DNA from: Pseudomonadota bacterium | Lineage (GTDB): Bacteria > Pseudomonadota > Alphaproteobacteria > Parvibaculales > Parvibaculaceae | NCBI GenBank assembly: GCA_021780275.1 | Contig: JAJXZC010000421.1 | Coordinates: forward strand, 1-6,997 | Direction: 5' to 3' | DNA: 6,997 bases | Shown here: positions 1 to 6,254 of the stretch, piece by piece | How the letters are laid out: the number at the start of each line of letters is the position of its first letter | How positions within the stretch are numbered: position 1 is the stretch's first letter | Notes under the pieces: model-generated | What the model was told of the DNA's origin: nothing | The model's input: the letters and a program-made list of their open reading frames with translations, nothing else | Databases searched by the model: none | Position numbers and translations under genes: made by a program

Positions 1-318
1 GCCGCGCACGGCGCGGGTGGCAAAGGTGCGCAATACAGATTCAAGTCTTGCTGATGCCGTGCCGGGGCCCTGCGCGATGCCCGCCAGCACGTTCATCTCA
101 CGTGCCGAAACCTCGCGGAAAACCTGACGGCAGAGCTCTTCCTTGGAGGGGAAGTAGCGATAGAGCGTGCCCGTGGCGACTCCCGCCTTGCGCGCGACCT
201 CGGTCATCTGCGCGGCTGCGAATCCGCCTTCGGCGACAAGCTCGCGAGCCGCGTTCAGGATATGGCGCCGCGTATCGGCGAGCCGGGCGGCAACGGAATC
301 GGTGCGTCTATAGGCCAA
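1..318 (-). CDS. TetR/AcrR-family transcriptional repressor, N-terminal part (cut by window edge)
   Basis: Likely a ligand-responsive dimeric repressor of the adjacent MFS exporter and of itself. The minus strand is open from the start to position 1 (106 codons visible; the C-terminal ligand domain is outside). It shows the family's DNA-binding domain: a first helix with ILNAARELVAEGGF (about residues 20-33), then MTEVARKAGVATGTLYRYF (about 38-56) followed by PSKEEL, the standard TetR helix-turn-helix signature. Start choice: an in-frame ATG at 333 has no Shine-Dalgarno behind it, and that ATG itself runs into GGAGG (331-327), which is spaced 8 nt from a TTG at 318. I therefore chose TTG; using the ATG would add five residues (MEVHA). 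The family assignment is firm. The regulated target is inferred from the divergent arrangement, and the ligand is unknown. Confidence 0.9.
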   Translation of the reverse strand, partial: MAYRRTDSVAARLADTRRHILNAARELVAEGGFAAAQMTEVARKAGVATGTLYRYFPSKEELCRQVFREVSAREMNVLAGIAQGPGTASARLESVLRTFATRAVRG

Positions 319-326
319 AGCGTGAA

Positions 327-331
327 CCTCC
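327..331 (-). promoter_or_regulatory. Shine-Dalgarno GGAGG that decides the tetR start
   Basis: Read on the minus strand, GGAGG lies 8 nt before a TTG codon at 318. It overlaps the alternative ATG at 333, so ribosomes bound here would start at TTG rather than at that ATG. Confidence 0.6.
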
Positions 332-349
332 ATTCGAGTAACAAGAATG
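331..349. promoter_or_regulatory. Candidate TetR operator, 19-bp imperfect palindrome
   Basis: CATTCGAGTAACAAGAATG pairs at 7 of 9 positions around a central base: five outer pairs (CATTC/GAATG) and an inner GT/AC. It lies between the predicted -10 and the ribosome-binding site of the repressor gene, where a bound dimer would block its transcription. TetR-family operators are commonly palindromes of about this size in the intergenic DNA beside the repressor. A second, weaker palindrome (TGAA-N6-TTCA, 348-361) overlaps its right edge. The palindrome is seen in the sequence; its function is inferred. Confidence 0.4.
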
Positions 350-374
350 AACTATGATTCAGATTGTCGGTCAA
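346..374 (-). promoter_or_regulatory. Candidate sigma-70-type promoter of the TetR gene
   Basis: On the minus strand, TTGACC (374-369, 5 of 6 to TTGACA) is separated by 17 nt from TTCATT (351-346, 3 of 6 to TATAAT). The predicted transcript start near 338 leaves a short leader that still contains the GGAGG. The -35 and spacing are good; the -10 is weak. Confidence 0.35.
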
Positions 375-608
375 GGCGGGTGTGATCGAGTCTTCGAAGA
401 ATGTGATGAATTCCGCTTCGTTGCACCGCGGGACGAAGTAGCCAGAAGAAGTGAACTCAGAATCATCGTTCTGTGCCAATGGGTTTGCTTTTCCGCCACG
501 CGAAGGGGCGCGACAGGGCGCGAATCCTGGGCCATAAAGCGCATCGCGGGATCGAGGGGCCCGTCGGGCGGCGCTGCAGCCGCGGGGTTCCAGTTTCGAG
601 CGGTATCC

Positions 609-1859
609 ATGGACACGTCCTCCACGCCTCAGGTTTCCCTCAAGAGCGTCCTTGGGGTGCGCGATTTCCGCTTTTTCCTTGCGGGACGCTTTCTCGGGAC
701 GCTGGGCTCGCAGATCCAATCCGTCGCGGTCGGCTGGCAGATCTATGACCTGACCCATAGCGCGACGGCGCTGGGCTTTGTCGGGCTCGCGCAATTCCTG
801 CCCATGGTGCTGCTGATCCTGCCAGCGGGCGATGTTGCCGACCGGATCGACAGGCGGCTCATCGCGGCGGTGAGCTATGGGCTTCAGGCGCTGGCCATCG
901 CGCTGCTCATCGTGCTGACGCATATGGAGACCGGCAACGTCTGGCCCTTCTATCTGGTGCTGGTGCTGACGGGCGTTTCACGCGCCTTTGCGGGGCCGGC
1001 GCTGCGCTCTTTCGTGCCGCTGCTCGTTTCAAAGGAGCAGATGCCGCGCGCCATCGCGCTGAGCTCGTCCTCCTTTCAGGTCGCGGTCATCGGCGGTCCT
1101 GCATTGGGCGGCCTCATCTATATCTGGGGCCCGACAGCCGCCTATGGCGCCTGCCTTTTCTTCTTCATTGCCGTTGCCGTTGCCTTTATCGCGCTGCGCA
1201 CGCAGCACAAGCAGCAACCCGTCGATCCGACCATGGGCGCCTTCGCCCGCGCCATGGCGGGCGTCGCCTATATCAGGACGCAGCCCATCGTGCTCGGCGC
1301 GATCTCGCTCGATCTCTTCGCGGTGCTGCTTGGCGGCGCGACGGCGCTGCTCCCGATCTACGCGAAAGACATTCTGCATGTGGGGCCGGAAGGCCTCGGG
1401 CTCATGCGCTCGGCACCGGCCGTCGGCGCGGTCATCGTCAATTTCCTGCTCATCTGGCGGCCGCTCCACCGCCATACGGGCCTTGCGATGTTTGCCTGTG
1501 TCGCGCTGTTCGGCGTCGCGACCATCGTCTTCGGCCTTTCCGAAAGTTTCACGCTGTCGCTTGTGGCGCTGCTGATCATGGGCGGCGCGGACATGGTGAG
1601 TGTTTTCGTACGCTCGACGCTCATCCCGCTTGCGACGCCGCCCGAGAAGCTCGGCCGCGTCAGCGCCGTCGATCTCATCTTCATCAGCGCCTCCAACGAA
1701 TTCGGCGAATTCGAAAGCGGCATGGTCGCGGGCTGGATCGGCGCCGTGCCCGCAGTCGTGGTCGGCGGGATCGGCACGATCGGCGTCGTCGCGCTCTGGA
1801 TGTGGCTCTTCCCGGCCTTGCGCAGGATCGACAGGCTGACGGATGTGAAGCCGGGCTAG
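609..1859 (+). CDS. MFS transporter, EntS/MFS_3-like exporter
   Basis: Predicted 416-residue inner-membrane exporter of the major facilitator superfamily, normal length for the 12-helix type. The N-terminus VRDFRFFLAGRFLGTLGSQIQ (17-37) followed by VGWQIYDLTHSATALG is characteristic of the MFS_3/EntS-like group. Motif A between helices 2 and 3 is GDVADRIDRRL (74-84). The stretch SRAFAGPALRSFVPLLV (124-140) and IGGPALGG (161-168) are also typical. A second motif-A-like loop is not evident in the C-terminal half. The substrate cannot be read; the divergent TetR gene suggests inducible efflux of a toxic or signalling compound. ATG 609 is chosen because homologous sequence begins here, but only a weak GAG (598-600) precedes it. 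The stop overlaps the convergent ubiA stop. Confidence 0.88.
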   Translation: MDTSSTPQVSLKSVLGVRDFRFFLAGRFLGTLGSQIQSVAVGWQIYDLTHSATALGFVGLAQFLPMVLLILPAGDVADRIDRRLIAAVSYGLQALAIALLIVLTHMETGNVWPFYLVLVLTGVSRAFAGPALRSFVPLLVSKEQMPRAIALSSSSFQVAVIGGPALGGLIYIWGPTAAYGACLFFFIAVAVAFIALRTQHKQQPVDPTMGAFARAMAGVAYIRTQPIVLGAISLDLFAVLLGGATALLPIYAKDILHVGPEGLGLMRSAPAVGAVIVNFLLIWRPLHRHTGLAMFACVALFGVATIVFGLSESFTLSLVALLIMGGADMVSVFVRSTLIPLATPPEKLGRVSAVDLIFISASNEFGEFESGMVAGWIGAVPAVVVGGIGTIGVVALWMWLFPALRRIDRLTDVKPG

Positions 1860-2779
1860 ATGAAGAGGCGATCCACCACGATCGCCGCGAAGACGATCAA
1901 TCCGAAATCGCGGTTGGAGCGGAAGAGCTTCAGGCAGAGAGCCGCATCGTCGATCACGAGCGAGCGGATTTGCCAGACGAGATGCGCGACGGCGAGCGCA
2001 ATGCCAACGAAGTAGATCGGCCCAAGCGCGCCCGAAATGCCGACCGCGACAAGCGTGGTCGACATCGCGCCATAGAACACCCACATCCAGCGATGTGTCG
2101 CCGCGCCGAAGCGCAGGGCGGTGGATTTCACCCCGATCAGCGCGTCGTCGTCCTTGTCCTGATGCGCATAAATCGTGTCATAGCCGATGGTCCAGGCGAT
2201 GGAGCCGAGATAGAGCAGCACCGGCGCAAGCGCGAGGTGGTCTGTCGCCGCCGCATAGCCCATCAGCGCGCCCCAGTTGAAGGCGAGGCCGAGCACGAAT
2301 TGCGGCCAATAGGTGATGCGCTTCATGAAGGGATAGGCCGCGACGATGGCGAGCGAGGAGATGCCGAGCAGGATGGCGAGCGGCGAAAGCGCCAGCAGCA
2401 CCGCGAGACCGATCAGGCATTGAAGGACGAGAAAGCCCCATGCCTGTTTCACGCTCACCGCGCCGCTGGGGATCGGGCGCGAGCGCGTGCGCTCGACGCG
2501 GCCATCGAAGTCGCGGTCCACAATGTCGTTGAAAGTGCAGCCCGCCCCGCGCATGACGATGGCGCCGATGGCGAAAAGGACGAGCAGGCGGAAATCCGGC
2601 AAGCCGTCGGCGGCAAGCGCTATCGACCACCAGCAGGGAAGCAGCAGCAGCCACGTGCCGATGGGCCTGTCGAGCCGCGCGAGACGCGCATAGGGGCGCA
2701 GCGGCGCGGGCGCCCAGCGGTCGACCCAGTTTTCAGCCGGGGCATCGGCGACGCGGGTTTCGCTGGCGGAAGTGGACAT
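1856..2779 (-). CDS. ubiA: 4-hydroxybenzoate polyprenyltransferase UbiA
   Basis: Transfers the polyprenyl tail to 4-hydroxybenzoate, the first membrane step of ubiquinone synthesis, in the inner membrane. The 307-residue product is close to the family's usual length of about 290-320. The first Asp-rich motif is NDIVDRDFDGRVERT (84-98, Asp 85, 88 and 92); the second is DTIYAHQDKDDD (201-212); both bind the Mg-diphosphate of the prenyl donor. LARLDRPIGTWLLLLPCWW (33-51) is the typical first helix, and the rest is a series of hydrophobic segments. Start: ATG 2779, 4 nt after the Nudix stop; an upstream in-frame ATG at 2824 would overlap the Nudix gene. There is no strong ribosome-binding site, which fits translational coupling. 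The tail length (often decaprenyl in alphaproteobacteria) cannot be read from the gene. Confidence 0.95.
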   Translation of the reverse strand: MSTSASETRVADAPAENWVDRWAPAPLRPYARLARLDRPIGTWLLLLPCWWSIALAADGLPDFRLLVLFAIGAIVMRGAGCTFNDIVDRDFDGRVERTRSRPIPSGAVSVKQAWGFLVLQCLIGLAVLLALSPLAILLGISSLAIVAAYPFMKRITYWPQFVLGLAFNWGALMGYAAATDHLALAPVLLYLGSIAWTIGYDTIYAHQDKDDDALIGVKSTALRFGAATHRWMWVFYGAMSTTLVAVGISGALGPIYFVGIALAVAHLVWQIRSLVIDDAALCLKLFRSNRDFGLIVFAAIVVDRLFI

Positions 2780-2783
2780 GAAC

Positions 2784-3278
2784 TCAAAGCCCGATGGTGA
2801 TGGTGCCGGCAGGATACTCGCCATTGAGAAGGGGCGGCAGATATTCCTTGAGGCAGAGCGGATAGAAAATATCGTCGCTCGCCATCAGCTCATCGATACC
2901 CCACCATTTCATGTCTTTTATCACGCTGCGTTCGAGTTCGGTCCAGTTCTCGCTGCTCAGTTCCGTCTCTTCGGTCCATGCAAGGAAATAGGTTTCCTCG
3001 AAAAGCCGCTTCTCGCCTTTGACGGTGAGGATGCATTCGCGATACCAGACCGGCGGTCCGAGGCGGACCTTTGTGTGCCCGGTCTCCTCGCCGATTTCGC
3101 GTAGAGCCGCCGTGGCCGGGTCTTCGCCGGGCTCGATGCCGCCGCCGATGGTGAACCAGTATGTGGTGTCGGAGACTCGGCCCTCGTGATCTCCGACATC
3201 CGGGTCATGCGCACGCATGAGCAGCAATCGGCCCTCGGCGTCGAGGAAGAGAATGCGAACGGTTGGGCGAGTTTGCAT
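2784..3278 (-). CDS. Nudix hydrolase
   Basis: A 164-residue single-domain Nudix enzyme that hydrolyses a nucleoside diphosphate linked to another group; the substrate is not readable. The Nudix box starts at Gly46 (GGIEPGE), with R60-E61-I-G-E64-E65-T-G67-H68, so all catalytic Glu residues are present; the final position is His rather than the usual hydrophobic residue. The N-terminus RPTVRILFLDAEGRLLLMRAH is the usual first strand. Start ATG 3278 is chosen by homology; an in-frame ATG at 3320 would add 14 residues, and neither has a clear ribosome-binding site. It lies upstream of ubiA in the same direction with a 4-nt gap, so they are probably co-transcribed. Whether the two are functionally linked is not known from the sequence. 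Confidence 0.88.
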   Translation of the reverse strand: MQTRPTVRILFLDAEGRLLLMRAHDPDVGDHEGRVSDTTYWFTIGGGIEPGEDPATAALREIGEETGHTKVRLGPPVWYRECILTVKGEKRLFEETYFLAWTEETELSSENWTELERSVIKDMKWWGIDELMASDDIFYPLCLKEYLPPLLNGEYPAGTITIGL

Positions 3279-3315
3279 GGGGCCGGCGGTTTTTGTTTCC
3301 GATTGTCTTGTGATT

Positions 3316-3346
3316 ACCATAGTTCTAGTCGTCATGCCCCGGTCAA
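3316..3346 (-). promoter_or_regulatory. Weak candidate promoter for the Nudix-ubiA operon
   Basis: On the minus strand, TTGACC (3346-3341) and TATGGT (3321-3316) match sigma-70 elements at 5 of 6 and 4 of 6 positions, but the 19-nt spacing is long. The -35-like hexamer lies inside the REP-like hairpin. If the site is real, the Nudix start at 3278 rather than 3320 would be the used one. Confidence 0.22.
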
Positions 3347-3360
3347 ACCGGGCCATGACG
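3330..3360. repeat. REP-like hairpin, copy 1
   Basis: Arms CGTCATGCCCCGGT (3330-3343) and ACCGGGCCATGACG (3347-3360) pair over 14 positions with one mismatch around a 3-nt loop. It shares the CGTCATG, CCCG, TTG and CGGG blocks with the two copies after gshA. It lies between divergent genes, and its right arm ends directly beside the rsmE ribosome-binding site. Confidence 0.8.
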
Positions 3361-3377
3361 GAGAGGGTGACAGCACA

Positions 3378-4166
3378 ATGCGCGACGACGAAGACGACGA
3401 CAGCCCCGCGCATTGCGGCACCGGCAAGACGCGGCTTTATGTCGATGCGCCAATGGCTGCGGGCGGCGACGTTCAGCTCGACAAGGACCAGTCGCATTAC
3501 CTCGTCAATGTGCTGCGCATGGGGCAGGGCGAGCGCATTCTCATTTTCAACGGGCATGACGGCGAATGGGCGGCCGAGATTGAAGAGGCCTCGAAGAAGG
3601 CGGCGATCCTGCGCGTGATCGAGCGGACGCGGGCGCATCAGCCGCTTCCCGACATATGGCTTCTCTTTGCGCCGGTGAAGCGCGCGCGGCTCGACTTCAT
3701 CGCCCAGAAGGCGACGGAAATGGGTGCGGCCATGATCCAGCCGGTCATCACGCGGCGCACCATCGTTTCGCGCGTCAAGGATCAGCGCCTGCAGGCCAAT
3801 GTCATCGAGGCGGCCGAGCAATGCGGGCTCGTGGCGCTGCCGGAGGTGCGCGAGGCGGAGAAGCTCGACACGTTGCTCGACCGCTGGACGGAGCGCGAAG
3901 GGCCAAGGCGCATTCTTTTCTGTGATGAGGCGGCGGAGCCCGGCGGCTCGAAAGTGGCGTTGGAGCGCCTCGCGGCGGAAGGCGGCAAGGGGCAACCTTA
4001 TGCGTTGCTCATCGGCCCCGAAGGGGGCTTCGACGCGGAAGAACGCGCCCGGCTTCATGCCCGCAAGGACACGGTGGCGATCTCGCTCGGGCCCCGCATC
4101 CTGCGGGCCGATACGGCCGCCATCGCGGCGCTAGCAGCGGTCCAGATGATTTTGGGTGACTGGTAG
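3378..4166 (+). CDS. rsmE: 16S rRNA (uracil(1498)-N(3))-methyltransferase RsmE
   Basis: Methylates N3 of U1498 in helix 44 of 16S rRNA using S-adenosylmethionine; cytosolic and acting on the 30S subunit. The 262-residue product has the expected N-terminal PUA-like part (TRLYVDAP, then LDKDQSHYLVNVLRMGQGERILIFNG, about 18-59) and the C-terminal SPOUT knot. Diagnostic motifs are KATEMGAAMIQPV (111-123), EAAEQCG (144-150), LLIGPEGGF (210-218) and SLGPRILRADTA (236-247), which form the SAM pocket. ATG 3378 is chosen because GAGAGGG (3361-3367) precedes it by 10 nt; the frame is open further upstream but runs through the REP hairpin. The acidic start MRDDEDDD is not part of the catalytic fold. gshA follows on the same strand after 176 nt. 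Confidence 0.95.
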   Translation: MRDDEDDDSPAHCGTGKTRLYVDAPMAAGGDVQLDKDQSHYLVNVLRMGQGERILIFNGHDGEWAAEIEEASKKAAILRVIERTRAHQPLPDIWLLFAPVKRARLDFIAQKATEMGAAMIQPVITRRTIVSRVKDQRLQANVIEAAEQCGLVALPEVREAEKLDTLLDRWTEREGPRRILFCDEAAEPGGSKVALERLAAEGGKGQPYALLIGPEGGFDAEERARLHARKDTVAISLGPRILRADTAAIAALAAVQMILGDW

Positions 4167-4342
4167 CGGTCGGACGCCTTTTGCGTAGCGTTCGCAAGTT
4201 CACGGAGGCAATTCTTTAGCGCTTGTCAGGTCGCGGCGGCGCTCCTACATGTTGGCGACGTCAAAAAAAGGGCCGGGGACCGGGCAGGGGCGATGCGGCC
4301 TCGCGATCAACGACACGGCCTGTCCAACCCAGGGGGCTCTTC
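4167..4342 (+). promoter_or_regulatory. rsmE-gshA intergenic region with weak gshA promoter candidate
   Basis: This gap contains TTGTCA (4223-4228, 5 of 6 to the -35 consensus), then 17 nt, then TACATG (4246-4251, only 3 of 6 to the -10). It could give gshA its own transcript with a leader of about 85 nt. A weak inverted repeat TTGCG/CGCAA (4181-4185 and 4193-4197) has no following T-tract, so it is not a convincing terminator for rsmE. Nothing else stands out. Confidence 0.25.
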
Positions 4343-5713
4343 ATGAGCGTACTCGTCGCAGGGCCCGAGCCCATCACGAGCCGGGACGATCTCGTCGCCG
4401 CGCTCGAACGCGGCTCCAAGCCGAAGGCCGAATGGCGCATCGGCACGGAGCATGAGAAGTTTCCCTTCTATCTCTCCGATCATTCGCCCGTTCCCTATGA
4501 GGGCCCGAATGGCATCCGCGCCATGCTGGAAGGCTTGCAACGCTTCGGCTGGCTTCCCGTGCGCGAGGGCGAGACGCTGATCGGCCTCGAAAGCCCGAAG
4601 GGCGGCGGCAATATTTCACTGGAGCCCGGCGGACAATTCGAGCTCTCGGGCGCGCCGCTCGAAACGCTGCACCAGACCTGCGCGGAACTGCACGACCACC
4701 TCGCGCAGGTGCGCGAGGTCGGCGGCGAACTCGGCCTCGGTTTCCTCGGTCTCGGTTTCACGCCCAATTGGCGGCGCGACCAGATCCCGGTCATGCCCAA
4801 GGGCCGCTACAAGATCATGACCGAGTACATGAAGAAGGTCGGGACCATGGGTCTCGACATGATGTACCGCTCCTGCACCGTTCAGGTGAACCTCGATTTC
4901 GCTTCCGAAGCGGACATGGTGAAGAAGCTGCGCGTCGCCGTCGCGCTCCAGCCCATCGCCACGGCGATCTTCGCCAATTCTCCGTTTACGGAAGGAAAGC
5001 CGAACGGCTATCTCTCCTACCGCTCGCATGTCTGGACCGACACGGACCGCGCGCGGACAGGCATGATCCCCTTCATTTTCGACGAGGGCTTCGGTTTCGA
5101 GCAATATGTCGACTACGCGCTCGACGTGCCGATGTATTTCGTGCATCGCGAGAAGGGTTATATCGACGTCACCGGCCAGTCTTTCCGTACCTTCATGGAA
5201 GGCAAGCTCAAGGGCGCCGAGGGCGAGACGCCGACGCGGGGCGACTGGATCAACCACCTCACGACCATTTTCCCGGAAGCGCGGCTGAAGAATTATATCG
5301 AGATGCGCGGCGCCGATGGCGGGCCCTGGGCGCGGATCTGCGCGCTGCCTGCTTTCTGGGTCGGCCTTACCTATGACCAGTCCTCGCTCGATGCGGCCTG
5401 GGATCTCGTCAAGGATTGGACGGCGGAAGAACGCCAGCAGCTTCGCGACGATGTGCCCCGCCTCGGCTTCAAGACGCCTTTCCGCAATGGCACGCTGCTC
5501 GACATCGCGCGCCGCGCGGTCGAGATTTCGCGAGCGGGCTTGAAGGCGCGTGCGAAAGGCGATGGCGCGGGCTCGGAGAACGAGACCGTGTTCCTTTCCA
5601 CCGTCGAGGACATTGTCGGCAAGGGCAAATCGCCCGCCGATGAAATGCTCGAAGCTTTCCATGGGCGCTGGAATGGCAGCGTCGATCCGGTGTTCAAGGA
5701 GTATGCGTTCTAG
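4343..5713 (+). CDS. gshA: Glutamate-cysteine ligase, plant/alphaproteobacterial type
   Basis: Catalyses the ATP-dependent joining of glutamate and cysteine, the first and usually limiting step of glutathione synthesis, in the cytosol. The 456-residue length fits the GCS2-related class shared by plants and alphaproteobacteria, which is unrelated in close sequence to the enterobacterial enzyme. Visible motifs are RIGTEHEKF (32-40), the active-site strand [13 protein letters not shown] (91-103), [10 protein letters not shown] (154-163), TVQVNLDF (179-186), and [11 protein letters not shown] (318-328), with Glu and Arg residues expected to bind glutamate and Mg-ATP. The start is ATG 4343, with AGGGGG (4331-4336) 6 nt before it. 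The upstream in-frame extension to 4223 is rich in Arg and Gly, lacks family resemblance and is rejected. It is followed by a REP pair. Confidence 0.96.
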   Translation: MSVLVAGPEPITSRDDLVAALERGSKPKAEWRIGTEHEKFPFYLSDHSPVPYEGPNGIRAMLEGLQRFGWLPVREGETLIGLESPKGGGNISLEPGGQFELSGAPLETLHQTCAELHDHLAQVREVGGELGLGFLGLGFTPNWRRDQIPVMPKGRYKIMTEYMKKVGTMGLDMMYRSCTVQVNLDFASEADMVKKLRVAVALQPIATAIFANSPFTEGKPNGYLSYRSHVWTDTDRARTGMIPFIFDEGFGFEQYVDYALDVPMYFVHREKGYIDVTGQSFRTFMEGKLKGAEGETPTRGDWINHLTTIFPEARLKNYIEMRGADGGPWARICALPAFWVGLTYDQSSLDAAWDLVKDWTAEERQQLRDDVPRLGFKTPFRNGTLLDIARRAVEISRAGLKARAKGDGAGSENETVFLSTVEDIVGKGKSPADEMLEAFHGRWNGSVDPVFKEYAF

Positions 5714-5735
5714 TCTTTGACGCGCTCTCCTTTTT

Positions 5736-5764
5736 CGTCATGCCCGGGCTTGACCCGGGCATCC
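5736..5764 (+). repeat. REP-like hairpin, copy 2
   Basis: Begins CGTCATG. ATGCCCGGG (5740-5748) and CCCGGGCAT (5754-5762) form a perfect 9-bp stem with a CTTGA loop. It starts 22 nt after the gshA stop and is oriented opposite to copies 1 and 3. It could act as a 3' hairpin on gshA mRNA, but it lacks the T-tract of an intrinsic terminator. Confidence 0.85.
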
Positions 5765-5791
5765 ACGTCTTTCTTGATAGTGGTGATTAAA

Positions 5792-5826
5792 GTCATGGAT
5801 GGCCCGAACAAGTCGGGCCATGACGA
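5792..5826 (-). repeat. REP-like hairpin, copy 3, inverted relative to copy 2
   Basis: ATGGCCCGA (5799-5807) and TCGGGCCAT (5813-5821) form a 9-bp stem with an ACAAG loop. An alternative fold pairs GTCAT (5792-5796) with ATGAC (5820-5824) outside GGCCCGA/TCGGGCC. Read on the minus strand it begins TCGTCATGGCCCG and ends CCATCCA, matching copy 2. Copies 2 and 3 thus form an inverted pair about 28 nt apart, like a BIME. It ends 14 nt before the VOC ribosome-binding site. Confidence 0.8.
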
Positions 5827-5850
5827 TGCGGGGGAAAACGGGAGGACGCC

Positions 5851-6234
5851 ATGTTCAGTCACGTGACCATCGGATCGAATAATCCGCAGAAGCTCGAAGC
5901 CTTTTACGACGCCGTGCTGGCGACGCTCGACATCCACCCCTTCTTCAAGATTGACGGCACGCTCAGCTACGGCACGGCGGCCGGCCCGAAGGTCTTTATT
6001 CTAAAGCCGTTCAACGGCCAGCCGCATCAGCCCGGCAATGGTGGCCATGTCGCCTTCCTCGCGCCGAGCCGCGCGGCGGTCGACGCGTTCCACGCCAAGG
6101 CGCTCGAACTCGGCGGCACCAGCGAAGGCGCGCCGGGGCTGCGCCCGCATTACCATCCGAATTACTACGGCGCTTATGTCCGCGATCCCGACGGCAACAA
6201 GATTCAGGCGGTGTGTCATAGTAAGAACGGGTGA
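5851..6234 (+). CDS. VOC (glyoxalase/bleomycin-resistance fold) family protein
   Basis: A 127-residue single-module member of the vicinal oxygen chelate superfamily; such proteins normally form dimers with a divalent metal site, but the reaction is unknown here. The first strand is FSHVTIGSNNPQKLEAFYDAVLATL (2-26), with His4 in the usual metal-ligand place. GGHVAFLAPSRAAVDAFHAKALELGG (64-89) carries the second His (66). LRPHYHPNYYGAYVRDPDGNKIQAVCH (97-123) is the family end signature, but the position normally held by a metal-binding Glu is Gln119. The start is ATG 5851, with GGAGG (5841-5845) 5 nt upstream. The GATGNKIQ-type change may mean altered metal binding or a non-enzymatic role. It is flanked by repeat pairs on both sides. 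Confidence 0.88.
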   Translation: MFSHVTIGSNNPQKLEAFYDAVLATLDIHPFFKIDGTLSYGTAAGPKVFILKPFNGQPHQPGNGGHVAFLAPSRAAVDAFHAKALELGGTSEGAPGLRPHYHPNYYGAYVRDPDGNKIQAVCHSKNG

Positions 6235-6254
6235 CCTGTTTTCAGAACAGCCAA

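Larger units (their letters stand above)
319..608. other. Divergent intergenic region between tetR and the MFS gene
   Basis: About 290 nt separate the two starts. The tetR-proximal part (330-375) is locally AT-rich and holds the promoter and palindromes. A perfect 10-bp palindrome, TCTTCGAAGA, lies at 391-400, and a 6-bp inverted repeat CTTCGT/ACGAAG at 416-421 and 433-438. I find no convincing promoter for the MFS gene on the plus strand. The MFS reading frame stays open upstream to 354, but residues encoded there (for example RESWAIKRIAGSRGPSGGAAAAG) do not resemble an MFS N-terminus, so I leave it non-coding. Confidence 0.5.

Noticed and set aside
371..625. 84-codon minus-strand frame in the tetR-MFS gap
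   Set aside because: It has no ribosome-binding site or recognisable domain, and it overlaps the likely tetR promoter and the MFS start.
1029..2084. Long minus-strand open frame opposite the MFS gene (351 codons)
   Set aside because: Its product is Arg/Asp/His-rich low-complexity sequence typical of the antisense of a GC-rich gene, and the plus strand carries clear MFS motifs. It would also overlap the end of ubiA.
1802..2800. Long plus-strand open frame opposite ubiA (332 codons)
   Set aside because: The product is charged low-complexity sequence, while both UbiA Asp-rich motifs are intact on the minus strand.
3279..4058. Upstream extension of the Nudix frame on the minus strand
   Set aside because: The extra 260 residues lie antisense to rsmE and pass through the REP hairpin; homology to Nudix enzymes begins only at 3278.
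4181..4197. Inverted repeat TTGCG/CGCAA after rsmE as a terminator
   Set aside because: The stem is only 5 bp and no run of T follows.
4616..5662. Long minus-strand open frame opposite gshA (348 codons)
   Set aside because: It is the antisense shadow of a full-length gshA with intact motifs; it has no recognisable domain and no ribosome-binding site of note.
5740..5775. REP copy 2 as an intrinsic terminator of gshA
   Set aside because: The stem is strong but is followed by ATCCACGTCTTTCTTG rather than a T-tract; its sequence family marks it as a REP element. It may still slow or protect transcripts.
6236..6250. CTGTT/AACAG inverted repeat after the VOC stop as a terminator
   Set aside because: The 5-bp AT-rich stem with no T-tract is too weak, and such short repeats occur by chance.
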